Notes: generated by a model from the sequence alone, not told the origin. 64,000 nucleotides of DNA from CATOSK01 sp963665735 (GCA_963665735.1 OY762444.1:1302001-1366000); one strand, 5' to 3'. Numbered from the stretch's first letter, positions 43,625-52,530 are shown. Made by a program: numbers and translations.

Positions 43625-43994
43625 CTGCAATTGGAATCAGCGTTGGCAGGTAATACTCGAAACCTGGAATCGCCTCCACTCGCTGAGTTTCCGGGTTAAC
43701 CGTAAACCCGTGGTTCTCCAGCAATTGCAGTCCCAGGACAGGAACCGGGGCGGGAACGACGGTGGCAGCGAACAATTCGCCCAAAACCGTCCCTTGGGCC
43801 GAATAAGTCGCCAACTTAACCACGCCCGAATCCGTTTGGAAAGTCCTGCCGCCATTAGCAATCCCGGCCAGGCCCAGCCCCGCTATTTCCTCTTCCGGCA
43901 GTCCAACGAAAGGGTGTCTAGGCCCAACCACGAACTCATAACGCCGGGTGCCCGACGCCCCGGTTATTGTGCCTTCTACAACAGCTTTTCCCAT
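43608..43994 (-). CDS. Clan AA (retropepsin-like) aspartic protease homolog, catalytic motif degenerate
   Basis: 128 residues, AAGGGA before the ATG. The frame LPEEEIAGLGL, ATYSAQGTVLGELFAATVV, PVPVLGLQLLENHGFTVNPETQ follows the single-domain retropepsin-like proteins common in cyanobacteria and Chloroflexota. The catalytic D-T/S-G is missing: the matching strand reads FVVGPRHPF. The 3' end overlaps the CoA-transferase start. The DUF2283 gene is 28 bases upstream. Confidence 0.65.
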   Translation of the reverse strand: MGKAVVEGTITGASGTRRYEFVVGPRHPFVGLPEEEIAGLGLAGIANGGRTFQTDSGVVKLATYSAQGTVLGELFAATVVPAPVPVLGLQLLENHGFTVNPETQRVEAIPGFEYYLPTLIPIADDDDI

Positions 43995-44022
43995 TGTCCC
44001 TTGCCCGTAAAGTCCTCCGTCG

Positions 44023-44274
44023 CTAATCGGCGGGAATTACCGGCTCTGCGGAACGCAGAATCGCACAGACCGGGAGCCGAACTTCGCCGTCTTTTTCCAG
44101 GCGCGCCCGGAAAAACAGTACGTGCAGATTCTCTATTTCCCCCGAATCCCGGTTAAATCTGGCGACAACTTCGTCGTCAATTTCGTCCTCGTCCTGGCCC
44201 ACATACGCCGGACACTTGCTGATGCTCAAAATGTCACCGCCCTGGTCGTACTTGATGATTAACTCTGGTGCCAC
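44023..44274 (-). CDS. DUF2283 protein
   Basis: 83 residues, GTG start. IIKYDQGGDILSISKC, EDEIDDEVVARFNRDSGEIENLHVLFFRARLE follows the DUF2283 pattern (short beta-rich protein with YD-x-D-x-L and acidic middle). Function unknown in the family. DUF2283 genes frequently neighbour small aspartic-protease-like genes, as here. Confidence 0.75.
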   Translation of the reverse strand: MAPELIIKYDQGGDILSISKCPAYVGQDEDEIDDEVVARFNRDSGEIENLHVLFFRARLEKDGEVRLPVCAILRSAEPVIPAD

Positions 44275-44412
44275 AACAATTCACCTTTCGGCGGCCGCCC
44301 AGCTACCTACACCGCAATCGCAGCCTATTTTACAAGTGTCTGCCGTATCGCCGCATCCCCACCGGGGAACCACTATATCCCGGTAGCGTCCAATTTAAGC
44401 GGCTTGGTCATC

Positions 44413-44576
44413 GTCATGCCGGCGAAGGCCGGAATCCAGGAACGTCACGACGTTTATGCTTGCCCATCAATGCAAGAAAACCACCTGAAACGGAACGCTG
44501 CCCTATATCCCTTCCTCCGTCAAGGGGGAAGGTTAGAGCCTGTCCTGAGCGTAGCCGAAGGGATGGGGGTGAAACT
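44413..44576. repeat. Type B-like (44413-44440) and type A interrupted by a short insert (44510-44576)
   Basis: The type A palindrome is split at its G-rich tail by ~26 bases (about 44536-44561) containing CCTGTCCTGAGCGTAGCCGA, an unrelated small repeat. The remaining part of the ~335-base spacer shows no gene. Confidence 0.7.
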
Positions 44577-44610
44577 CCGTTCTTGACCATAGCCGGCCAT
44601 CCCGCCCCCC

Positions 44611-45837
44611 CTAAACCGGCAAAATCGGCGGCGTATTCTCCCCCAAAGGCGCATCCCGCAGAGAGCAGCCCCTCCCGTCGGTGAACCACGCCACCCGCGG
44701 GTCGCGGGAGGGCAGCATCACCGTAGCATAGCCCGGCGCGGTAATCTCTCCCCGCTGGTTTTCCGCCCAAATCTCCAGGTCAACCAACGGCGCCTGGCCG
44801 CTGAAATACTTGCGCGCCACCCTTCCCCGGCACCATTGCGTATCGCCATAGACGTTGAACCGGCGGCACTCCACCCGCAGCCGTTTCAGAAAAGCATCGT
44901 CGCCCATCCAGTTGGTCAACAAAGTCCCCATCCACGACACCCGTTGCGGCCCATAGTCATACGCCCCCGGCACGCCCACCGCCTCCGCCACCGAGTCCCG
45001 CAGGTGGCCGATGCCGGTATATTCCAGCCCGCCGCCGGCCTCCGGGTTGCGGAAAAAGTGGTCCGGGTGGCGCATCGCCTCCCGCAGCAGCACCCCGTGG
45101 GCGCTGGAACGGCCCGTACCCACCAGAAAGGCGCTAACGTCTTGCAGCGACAGCGGCCCCCGCACGATAGGCTCCACTTCCTCCCCCACCTGCGTATCCT
45201 CCCAGTAACGAGTCAACCCGCCCCGCGCCTTTTCGTTCAACACCTGCTGGTCAATGGCCTCCAGTTCCGCCGGTTCGTACTGGTGCCGGCGGGGAACGTC
45301 GGCATACTTGCCCCGTTCCCGGGACGCCCGCCGTTGGTGACGGGTGCACCATCCCACTACCCGCGCCACCAGTTCATCCCGCTGGTTGGTGTAAGTCGTT
45401 TCGACGTACTGGATGACCAGCGTAGCCGAGTAGCGGCTTTGCTTTTCCTGCACGTCCAGCACCCGCTCCACGCAATTCACCGCATCGCCGGGCCGCATCA
45501 CCCGGAAAAACTCCCAGTCATTGCCGGCAAAGAACCCGTGGACTCCCGGCAGTCCCCAGCGCGTCCTCCCCGACCAGTGCCGCATATAAGGCGCGCAGGG
45601 ATGCCCGACAACCGAGCCGTACTTGGTGTTGGCGGCGTATTCCTGGTCTCGAAACAAAGGATTGGCGTCGCCGATACCGTTGGCGAAGTTAATCAACGCC
45701 CCCAACGATGCGTCCCGCGTAAACTGCTCCGTCCGCAGCCTCATGCCAATCATGGCCTTGGCCTTGTCAATAGCCTCCCTGGAAATGTCCTCCACCTCAG
45801 GAAGCGTCTCCGTAACTCTTTGCCGTTCGTCGTTCAT
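44611..45837 (-). CDS. Double-hotdog acyl dehydratase (MaoC/FAS1-like)
   Basis: About 408 residues; ATG at 45837, or TTG at 45858 whose TTGA overlaps the stop of the upstream gene. The first hotdog has FANGIGDANPLFRDQEYA...GSVVGHPCAP, matching the N-terminal half of MaoC-type dehydratases; the second includes GHLRDSVAEAVGVPGAYDYGPQRVSWMGTLLTNW. It probably hydrates or dehydrates a CoA-bound intermediate of the pathway served by the adjacent CoA-transferases. Confidence 0.82.
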   Translation of the reverse strand: MNDERQRVTETLPEVEDISREAIDKAKAMIGMRLRTEQFTRDASLGALINFANGIGDANPLFRDQEYAANTKYGSVVGHPCAPYMRHWSGRTRWGLPGVHGFFAGNDWEFFRVMRPGDAVNCVERVLDVQEKQSRYSATLVIQYVETTYTNQRDELVARVVGWCTRHQRRASRERGKYADVPRRHQYEPAELEAIDQQVLNEKARGGLTRYWEDTQVGEEVEPIVRGPLSLQDVSAFLVGTGRSSAHGVLLREAMRHPDHFFRNPEAGGGLEYTGIGHLRDSVAEAVGVPGAYDYGPQRVSWMGTLLTNWMGDDAFLKRLRVECRRFNVYGDTQWCRGRVARKYFSGQAPLVDLEIWAENQRGEITAPGYATVMLPSRDPRVAWFTDGRGCSLRDAPLGENTPPILPV

Positions 45838-45854
45838 AAAAGCCTGCGTCTCCG

Positions 45855-46214
45855 TCAATCCCCCAAAAATTCTTTAATCACGTTGAAGACGAAAATTGCT
45901 ACGACGTACCCTATCAGCCACAACAAATGAGCTAGCGGGCCGTCTGCCACGTCTTTGCCCGTTGTTTCGTTGTCCCGCATCACAATGCCCTTGGTTGACG
46001 CCAACACGAACCCATAGTGGATGAAAACCGCCAACGCGCAACCCAGCTTCCCGGCGCCAAGCAACCAGATGGCCAACCCTTTACCATTCGCCGGCGAATC
46101 TGACAAAATTGCGCCAGCGAAAAAGTCTCCTCCAAACAAACCGAACCCAACCACCACCGTGGAGATTGCCAGCACTGTCAGAGCTTGTTCCGGGGCCCGT
46201 GATTGAGGATTCAC
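45855..46214 (-). CDS. Small membrane protein, hypothetical (second of a coupled pair)
   Basis: 119 residues, about four hydrophobic segments (LTVLAISTVVVGFGLFG, LAIWLLGAGKLGCALAVF, LLWLIGYVVAIFVF). The GTG start overlaps the TGA of the upstream gene in the string GTGA, so translation is coupled. No family recognised. Confidence 0.6.
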   Translation of the reverse strand: MNPQSRAPEQALTVLAISTVVVGFGLFGGDFFAGAILSDSPANGKGLAIWLLGAGKLGCALAVFIHYGFVLASTKGIVMRDNETTGKDVADGPLAHLLWLIGYVVAIFVFNVIKEFLGD

Positions 46215-46468
46215 GAATCGGTGTCTCCGGGACGTTCCCGATTCCGGCGATGTCTGTCCCTGGCCCTGGAACGGACGAACAAGACGGCCGCCACCGATAA
46301 CATCCCACTAAGGCAGAGAGCGAACCATAGGTTAGGCTCCTCCGGCTTGGCAACCACAGCAACAACCGCCGCCAATACCACTACCCCACTCATCACGACG
46401 CCGATAAGGTCAAGAATCCCGTCCATTGTGAGGAAATGGTTGTCCTTGTACCGTAATCCCCTCAACAT
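46211..46468 (-). CDS. Small membrane protein, hypothetical (first of a coupled pair)
   Basis: 85 residues from the ATG at 46468, which has AGAGGT seven bases upstream. Two membrane helices (ILDLIGVVMSGVVVLAAVVAVVA; NLWFALCLSGMLSVAAVLFV) are followed by a very basic tail. It overlaps the next gene by four bases. Function unknown. Confidence 0.55.
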   Translation of the reverse strand: MLRGLRYKDNHFLTMDGILDLIGVVMSGVVVLAAVVAVVAKPEEPNLWFALCLSGMLSVAAVLFVRSRARDRHRRNRERPGDTDS

Positions 46469-46535
46469 TGTCCATACCTCTTGCCCGCGCTTTGACTTGC
46501 CGACATCCCTTGCCGAATTTGAGCCCCCCCACCCC

Positions 46536-47783
46536 TCAATAAACCACCCGCCGTTCCTCCAAGTCCGCCAACTCCACAACGCTTAACCCCAGCATATCAC
46601 ACAGGACTTGCCGGTTGTGCTGCCCCAGCAGCGGGGCATGGCCCCTGATGGCCGCCGGCGTGGCCGACAAATTCCACATCAGGTTGAAAATCGGCTCCAT
46701 CCCCAAAGCCGGATGCTCAATTTCCCGGTACAACCCCCGTTCCAAGTTATGCCGGTCATGCAGACGTTCCTCCGCGTCCATCACCGGCATAGCCGCTACC
46801 CCGTGGGACTGGAGCAGTTCCGTTATCGCCCAAGCGTCCCTTGAACCCGTCCATTCCGACAGCCTTTCGTCCAGCTCCCCCCGGTTCCGGTGCCGCTGGT
46901 AACGGCTGGCGAATCTGTCCTCCCCCGCCCATTCCGGCTGTCCCGTAGCCTCCACCAACCCCCGCCATTCTTCGTCGCTGCCCACGGCAATGGACACCCA
47001 ACGGTCATCCCCCATACACGGATAGTTGCCGTAAGGGGCCATCGTCGGGTCGTAGTTGCCCATCGGCGCCATCACCCGCCCCGTCGCCTCATACTCCATC
47101 AACCCTGCGCCCATCGTTGCCGCCGTCGCCCGCAGCATGGAAACGTCCACGTACTGCCCCCGGCCCGTCCGTCGTCGTTGGTAAAGAGCCGACACTGCGG
47201 CAAAAACGGCGTGGAGCGCCCCCGTAATGTCGGCGTAGGCGTGTTTCAACCCCAGGGGTCGCTCCCCTTCGTAACCCAACGTACTGTCCAGCCCCGACAT
47301 AGCCCCGATGGAGGGCGCGTAGGCCCGCAGGTCCCGCAGCGGCCCGCTCTGACCATGAGACGATATGGACACCATGATTATGTCCTCTTTGACGGCTTTC
47401 AAGGCTTCATACCCCAAGCCCAGCCGTTCCATCACTCCCGGCGAAAAATTTTCCAGCGCTACGTCGCAATGGGCCGCCAGCCGCCGGGCCAGTCCCACCG
47501 CCTCCGGTTCGTTGGTATTCAGGGTGACACTCAACTTCCCCCGGTTGACGTTGTGGAACATCGGATGTTGCTCCGGGTCCATTTCCGTGCCGATGATGGG
47601 CCGCCCCAGCCGCATATAGTCCAGCCGCTCCCGAGTCTCCACCTTGATGACCTCGGCTCCCATGTCGGCCAGGACCATGCCCGGTATCGCCCCGGCCAGC
47701 ACCCAGCCAAAATCCAAAACCCGGTAACCGGCCAACGGCCCTTTATGTTCCCGCATCCATTCCAACCCGGTTCGCTCCGTCAA
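46536..47783 (-). CDS. Class III CoA-transferase (CaiB/BaiF), catalytic-type subunit
   Basis: 415 residues from a TTG with AAGGACA upstream; an ATG at codon 10 is possible. Landmarks: YRVLDFGWVLAGAIPGMVLADMGAEVIKVET, VNRGKLSVTLNTNEP, ALENFSPGVMERLGLGYE, catalytic Asp in HAYADITGALH and RRTGRGQYVDVSM. It lies downstream of the Asp-less paralog 47956-49179, the same order as the first pair. Confidence 0.9.
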   Translation of the reverse strand: MTERTGLEWMREHKGPLAGYRVLDFGWVLAGAIPGMVLADMGAEVIKVETRERLDYMRLGRPIIGTEMDPEQHPMFHNVNRGKLSVTLNTNEPEAVGLARRLAAHCDVALENFSPGVMERLGLGYEALKAVKEDIIMVSISSHGQSGPLRDLRAYAPSIGAMSGLDSTLGYEGERPLGLKHAYADITGALHAVFAAVSALYQRRRTGRGQYVDVSMLRATAATMGAGLMEYEATGRVMAPMGNYDPTMAPYGNYPCMGDDRWVSIAVGSDEEWRGLVEATGQPEWAGEDRFASRYQRHRNRGELDERLSEWTGSRDAWAITELLQSHGVAAMPVMDAEERLHDRHNLERGLYREIEHPALGMEPIFNLMWNLSATPAAIRGHAPLLGQHNRQVLCDMLGLSVVELADLEERRVVY

Positions 47784-47868
47784 TGTCTTGTCCTTAACCC
47801 ATTAGGGCGTGTCGTCAAAATCATCCGTTGCCATTCCCGCATCCCCGCCGTCATTCCCCCGTCTGTTT

Positions 47869-47897
47869 CCGTCATTCCCGCGAAAGCGGGAATCCAC
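47869..47897. repeat. Type B palindrome
   Basis: A CCGC/GCGG form of the type B element in the ~170-base gap between the two CoA-transferase genes of the second pair. Confidence 0.7.
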
Positions 47898-47955
47898 CGT
47901 TACACCTCTGCCACCTTATAGGGACAACATCGGGATGGGACTTGCACCCACCCCC

Positions 47956-49179
47956 TCAAATTATCCCCGTCTGGTGCAACGCCACCAGTTGCTCATGGCT
48001 GAAACCCAACTCCCCGGTATAGACCTCTTCGTTGTGCTGCCCCAGGTACGGCGCCGGCGCGGCATCCCGGACTTCCGCCTCCGCCAATGCGTAAGGGACG
48101 CCCGGAAAGGACAACGCCCCGGTGTCCGCCCTGGAAATTTCCTCGAACCAGTCCGCCAGCCCCGGATCATTCCTCACTTCGTCAAAACCCCGCACCGGCC
48201 CCAGGGGAATCCGCCGCTCCATCGCCATCGCCAGAAGTTCGGCTTTGGTATGCTCCATCAGCCACTCTTCCATGTAGCCGTCAATTTCGTCGGCGTACTC
48301 GTTGTTCATCACCGTGCGGTTGGTGAAACGGGCGTCCCTCGCCCAATCGGGATTCCCCATCAGTTCCAGCAGCGTCCGCCACTGCCGGGTTTCCGGCGAC
48401 CCCACGAAAATATACCCGTCCTTGCAGCGCAGAATGCAGTTGGGATATGGAAAGTCTAGCGCATGGTGTCCGGTGCGCCGGGTATAACGCCACTGGTACA
48501 CCGCCATTAACGCTTCCGGCCCGTTATACACCCCGGACATGGTTTCTACTTCGGCGATGTCTATGTGCTGGCCTCCCGGTTCCCCGGCGGCAACCAGCGT
48601 CTCCCGCGCCAGCAGCGCCATTACAATCGAGGACGCCGCCGCCATCCCCGCAAAGTAGCCCACCTGCGGAGCGCCGAAGGTCAACGGCGCCCGCCCCGCC
48701 TCGCCCAGTCCTTGGCAGATGCCCCCGGCGGCAGCCAGGTTAATGTCGTAAGCCTTGTAGTCCCGGTAAGGGCCGGTTAATCCGAAAGGCGTTATGGACG
48801 CCATGACCAGCCCGGCGTTGCCCCGGCTGACCGATTCATAGGAAAGCCCCACCCGTTCCATCTCCGTCGGATGCAGGTTATGAACCAGCGCATCCGACCG
48901 TGCCGCCAGTTCCGCCAACATCCCCATCCCGGTGGGAGTGCCAACGTCCAGCGTCAACCCCCGCTTGGTGGCGTTCAGGTACAGGAAAAGCCCGCTGCGT
49001 TCCCGGTGCGGGTCATCGTTAAGGAAAGGGCCATAACCGCGGGAACTCTCCCCGGTCACCGGCGGCTCTATCTTGACCACCTCCGCCCCCATGTCCGCCA
49101 GCAGTTTCCCGCAGTAGGGGGCCGAAATAAATCCCCCCAATTCCAAAACCCGGACGCCTTCCAAAAGCCCGTAAGCCAT
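47956..49179 (-). CDS. Class III CoA-transferase (CaiB/BaiF), partner lacking the catalytic Asp
   Basis: 407 residues from the ATG at 49179, with GGGGTG eight bases upstream. VRVLELGGFISAPYCGKLLADMGAEVVKIEPP and LNATKRGLTLDVGTP are typical. At the catalytic position the text is PQVGYFAGMAA, with Tyr by eye alignment in place of Asp. It is closer in style to 42389-43624 than to the Asp-containing copies, suggesting a lineage of non-catalytic partners. Confidence 0.88.
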   Translation of the reverse strand: MAYGLLEGVRVLELGGFISAPYCGKLLADMGAEVVKIEPPVTGESSRGYGPFLNDDPHRERSGLFLYLNATKRGLTLDVGTPTGMGMLAELAARSDALVHNLHPTEMERVGLSYESVSRGNAGLVMASITPFGLTGPYRDYKAYDINLAAAGGICQGLGEAGRAPLTFGAPQVGYFAGMAAASSIVMALLARETLVAAGEPGGQHIDIAEVETMSGVYNGPEALMAVYQWRYTRRTGHHALDFPYPNCILRCKDGYIFVGSPETRQWRTLLELMGNPDWARDARFTNRTVMNNEYADEIDGYMEEWLMEHTKAELLAMAMERRIPLGPVRGFDEVRNDPGLADWFEEISRADTGALSFPGVPYALAEAEVRDAAPAPYLGQHNEEVYTGELGFSHEQLVALHQTGII

Positions 49180-49260
49180 GCTCAATTCACCCCGTCGCCC
49201 CCAAGTTTACCATAGCCCCGTCTCCACGCCCCACAGCCAACGGCCTTTGCCATTCAACAG

Positions 49261-49886
49261 GTAGGGGCGCACGGCCGTGCCCCTCTGCTTTACAATGGTT
49301 ACCTCATTTCCCGTCCCGCCCCACTATGATTCCCCGCAGCTAACCGTCATTCCCGCGAAAGCGGGAATCCACAACCGACGCCCTCGGAAAGTGTGTGATA
49401 AAACCCCCTCCCCCTACCAGGGGGAGGGTTGGGGTGGGGGTTCACCCCCACCGTCATTCCCGCCCTCCAACCGTCATTCCGGCGAAGGCCGGAATCCAGA
49501 AATCCCAAGCAACAAAAAACTCCATACTGTCAAGGAATCCCGAATAGCGTCCCAGGGCCAACGTCCCGTGCCATACCCACGTAGGGGCGCACAGCCGTGC
49601 GCCCCTACTCTACAATGGTTACCTCATTTCCCGCCCCACTATGATTCCCCGCAACTAACCGTCATTCCCGCGAAAGCGGGAATCCACAACCGACGCCCTC
49701 GGAAAGTGTGTGATAAAACCCCCTCCCCCTACTAGGGGGAGGGTTGGGGTGGGGGTTCACCCCCACCGTCATTCCCGCCCCGCAACCGTCATTCCCGCGA
49801 AAGCCGGAATCCACAACCGACGCCCTCGGAAAGTGTGTGATAAATCCCCTCCCCCTACGAGGGGGAGGGTTAGGGTGGGGGTGAAA
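49261..49886. repeat. Tandem 320-bp repeat block containing types A, B and C
   Basis: Type C variant at 49261, type B at 49344 and type A to 49444 recur in the same order at 49581, 49659 and 49759, a period of 320 bases. A third B-A composite follows at 49786-49886. Shared single-copy text (CTCATTTCCCG, CCACTATGATTCCCCGC) shows a true duplication. The block occupies most of the ~840-base spacer; I see no gene in it. Confidence 0.85.
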
Positions 49887-50029
49887 ACCCGGGCATCTGT
49901 TTCCTTCCCCTACTGGCAATACCCTTCACTCAAAAGCGCAATTGCTTTATTCCCCCACTTTCCTAACCCCCGCCACGTTGATAAAATTACCCTAGCCGTA
50001 CCAAATCCAATCCCCAAAAGGAGAAGATT

Positions 50030-50518
50030 ATGAGCTACACCCCCAAGGGCCTCGGCCACGTCAACATCTTCGTCCGCAACGCCGAAAAAGCCCGCGACTG
50101 GTACCAAGACCTCCTGGGTCTGCACACCTACGGTTTCACCCCCGGCCGCGCCGCCTTTATGAGCGCCGACCTGGGCAACTCCCACGAAATCGCCCTGGTG
50201 GAAGTCGGCGATAACGCCCCCGGCCCCCAGGCCGGGCAGGTGGGCCTCAACCACATGGCCTGGTATATGCACAGCCTCGACGACTTGGCCGAGCTTTACC
50301 ACCGGGTCAAGGAAAAGGGCATCAAGATTGAGCGCGTCTCCGACCACGGCCATTCCATCGGCATCTACATCAAGGACCCCGACGGCAACGGCATCGAACT
50401 GTCCTACGAAATGCCCCGCGAAGAATGGGGCGAAGCCGAAGGCAGCTACGTCATCGGCGGCGTGGAGAAAGGCCGACTCTCCGGCCCCTGGGACGCCGAA
50501 ATCATGGCCTACGCCTGA
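50030..50518 (+). CDS. VOC-superfamily glyoxalase/extradiol dioxygenase-like protein
   Basis: 162 residues, ATG after AAAAGGAGAAG. Two beta-alpha-beta-beta-beta halves: GHVNIFVRNAEKARDWYQDLLGL with a metal His at residue 10, LNHMAWYM with a second His, and IKDPDGNGIELSYE with a metal Glu. This supports a divalent-metal enzyme such as a type I extradiol dioxygenase or isomerase acting in catabolism; the reaction is not predictable. Confidence 0.82.
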   Translation: MSYTPKGLGHVNIFVRNAEKARDWYQDLLGLHTYGFTPGRAAFMSADLGNSHEIALVEVGDNAPGPQAGQVGLNHMAWYMHSLDDLAELYHRVKEKGIKIERVSDHGHSIGIYIKDPDGNGIELSYEMPREEWGEAEGSYVIGGVEKGRLSGPWDAEIMAYA

Positions 50519-50536
50519 CCCATCAACTCGCCTACC

Positions 50537-50564
50537 GTAGGGGCGCACGGCTGTGCGCCCCCGC
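50537..50564. repeat. Type C palindrome
   Basis: A near-perfect copy of the 28-bp GC palindrome immediately after the VOC gene. Confidence 0.75.
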
Positions 50565-50589
50565 AAAAACCTAACCCCCAACCAAAAAG

Positions 50590-50613
50590 GGGCGGACTTC
50601 ACACAGTCCGCCC
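50590..50613. terminator. Bidirectional intrinsic terminator
   Basis: Stem GGGCGGACT/AGTCCGCCC with a six-base loop, followed by TTTCT on the plus strand and by a T-run (from AAAAA upstream) on the minus strand, between convergent genes. Confidence 0.75.
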
Positions 50614-50659
50614 TTTCTCATGCCGGCATATCATCACCGGGCCGGCCCACCCCAATGGG

Positions 50660-52057
50660 TTAATTGACTTCGATGCTCTTTACAATCCCCTCGATTACGC
50701 TCCGGTATCGGTCTTCGGCCCCCTCGCACACCCGGGCCTCAAAGACCAGCCCGGCGGCTTCCCCCTGCGCCGCAATCGAAGTCACCAGCATGACGCACCC
50801 CTGGGACCCGGGATGGTAGCGGAAACTCCGCCGTATCGCCGTCGTTTCGTCGGCGCCAACGGTGGTGTGGATAAAGCTGATGCTCTCAAACACCGCTGGC
50901 GACTGGGTTTGACGGTGTTGATAGTAACGGCCATCCAGGTCTTCCAGATTGGCTGCTCTCGAGCCCGGCGCGCTCCAAATGCACAGATTGGCTTGCTGGT
51001 CCTCCGAACTGATGCAAAGGTCGTTGGGTTCCAGGCTCTTGAACGTCCAATCCGCCGGTACGTTGACCCTGTACCCGAAATTCGGGTGGACATACTCTTC
51101 CCACATCAACACCGGCAAGGTCGAAGTGGTCAGGGTTTCCGTCGGCGCTGCCACGTACCGGCCCGCTCTCAGCACCGGCAATTGCGACTGTACCGACATC
51201 TCCGACAACGCGAACCCCAGTCCTTCCACCGGACGGCCGGTGCTGGACACTTCCCGCTTGTAAGTGTTAACCCCGATAACCCGCCCGTCCGACGTTAGCA
51301 GCGGCCCCCCGCTGCTGCCGGGGTTGATGGGCGCGTCGGTCTGGATAACCCACAACTGCCGGTTAACGTCGAACCTGTTGGCGGAAACAATGCCCTTGGT
51401 CACCGTCGCGCTGCCCACCAGGTCCAGCGGGTATCCCAACGCCACCACCTCGGAACCCGCTTCCAGGCCCTCGGCATCCCCAAATGGGAGAGCCGTGAAC
51501 TCCCCGCAGCAAATACTCACCACGGCCAGGTCGCGTTGTGGGTCAACGCCCTTGACCAGACCGGAGTAGGTGTTTTCGTCCTCAACGGTAACTTGAACCG
51601 ACGTATGCCCCTCAATCACGTGGTAATTGGTCAACAGCAAGGCGCCGCCGTCGGGCAAATCGTTCTCAAAGATGAACCCGGAGCCGTTCTCTTGGCCGGC
51701 GATAATCCGCACTACTCCGGGCCTGGTCTGCGCCACTATGTCGGCGATGGTTTTGGGGACGGCGACGGAGAAGTCAGGCGCGTCACTGGCGGCGGTGTAA
51801 GGGGTGGGCGTAGGCAACGGGGGAGCCGGCGTCGGCGCGTCCAGTATAGCCTGAACTTCCGCCTCAACCGTGGCCCTTATATTCGGCGTAGTGGTGGGTT
51901 CAGGGGTGGGCAGAGCCTCAAAGACGGCGGCGGTCACCGTTGCCGCAATGTCCGGCGTGGGCGTCGCGGACGGCTGTGGAGATGCGCACGCAACCATTGT
52001 CCCCAATGCGACGACAATGGCAGCCAGTCCGAACCACCAGAAACTGCTACTTTTCAT
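50660..52057 (-). CDS. HtrA-like (S1C) trypsin-fold protease lipoprotein
   Basis: 465 residues from the ATG at 52057. Lipoprotein signal ending MVAC with Cys ~residue 24, then a Thr/Pro-rich stalk. The protease domain has His in LTNYHVIEG, Asp in DPQRDLAVVSI and Ser in NPGSSGGPLL, a complete triad. There is no PDZ domain; instead a ~150-residue C-terminal domain follows (VNVPADWTFKSLEPN...). It should be anchored outside the membrane and act in protein quality control or processing. Confidence 0.9.
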   Translation of the reverse strand: MKSSSFWWFGLAAIVVALGTMVACASPQPSATPTPDIAATVTAAVFEALPTPEPTTTPNIRATVEAEVQAILDAPTPAPPLPTPTPYTAASDAPDFSVAVPKTIADIVAQTRPGVVRIIAGQENGSGFIFENDLPDGGALLLTNYHVIEGHTSVQVTVEDENTYSGLVKGVDPQRDLAVVSICCGEFTALPFGDAEGLEAGSEVVALGYPLDLVGSATVTKGIVSANRFDVNRQLWVIQTDAPINPGSSGGPLLTSDGRVIGVNTYKREVSSTGRPVEGLGFALSEMSVQSQLPVLRAGRYVAAPTETLTTSTLPVLMWEEYVHPNFGYRVNVPADWTFKSLEPNDLCISSEDQQANLCIWSAPGSRAANLEDLDGRYYQHRQTQSPAVFESISFIHTTVGADETTAIRRSFRYHPGSQGCVMLVTSIAAQGEAAGLVFEARVCEGAEDRYRSVIEGIVKSIEVN

Positions 52058-52202
52058 GCAGACAACATTATCGCACAAACAAATACCAATTTCAAACTAA
52101 ATTCCCGGATGCAATGCGCCCGTTGCAAAAATCACCCTCATCATTCGTACATTAGTGAACAGAAAAGGTATTTCAGGACGCGACAGGATGAAAGTGGAAA
52201 AC

Positions 52203-52367
52203 CAGGGCCATTGCAAAGTCGGTAGGAACAGCGTTGGAAGGGGTTTCAATAGTCCCTTCCCCCTTGACGGGGGAAGGTTAGGATGGGGGTGAGCGCCACG
52301 TCAGGAAAATGTATCCCCATCCCGAACACCTCCCCATCGTTGGGACATGGACTTTGCAATCGCCCTG
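52203..52367. mobile_element. MITE copy 1 (~165 bp)
   Basis: Terminal inverted repeats CAGGGCCATTGCAAAGTC and (reverse) CAGGGCGATTGCAAAGTC; the interior holds a type A palindrome and matches the copies at 55208 and 56518. No target duplication is visible, so this may be the oldest copy. Confidence 0.8.
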
Positions 52368-52431
52368 TTGTGAGAGCCACTCTTACCGTTCATGCTGTTC
52401 ATGTGTTAAAGCGTGTCGTCAATTTCGTAAT

Positions 52432-52530
52432 CCGTCATTCCCGCGAAAGCGGGAATCCACAACCGGCGCCCTTACAGCGTGCGTGATAAATCCCCTCCCA
52501 CTGCCAGGTGGAGGGTTAGGGAGGGGGTTG
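52432..52530. repeat. B-linker-A composite
   Basis: Type B followed by CCACAACCGGCGCCCTTA, GTGCGTGATAAATCC and type A; same composite family as 49344, 49659, 49786 and 56440. Together with MITE copy 1 it accounts for the ~520-base spacer, in which I see no gene. Confidence 0.75.
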
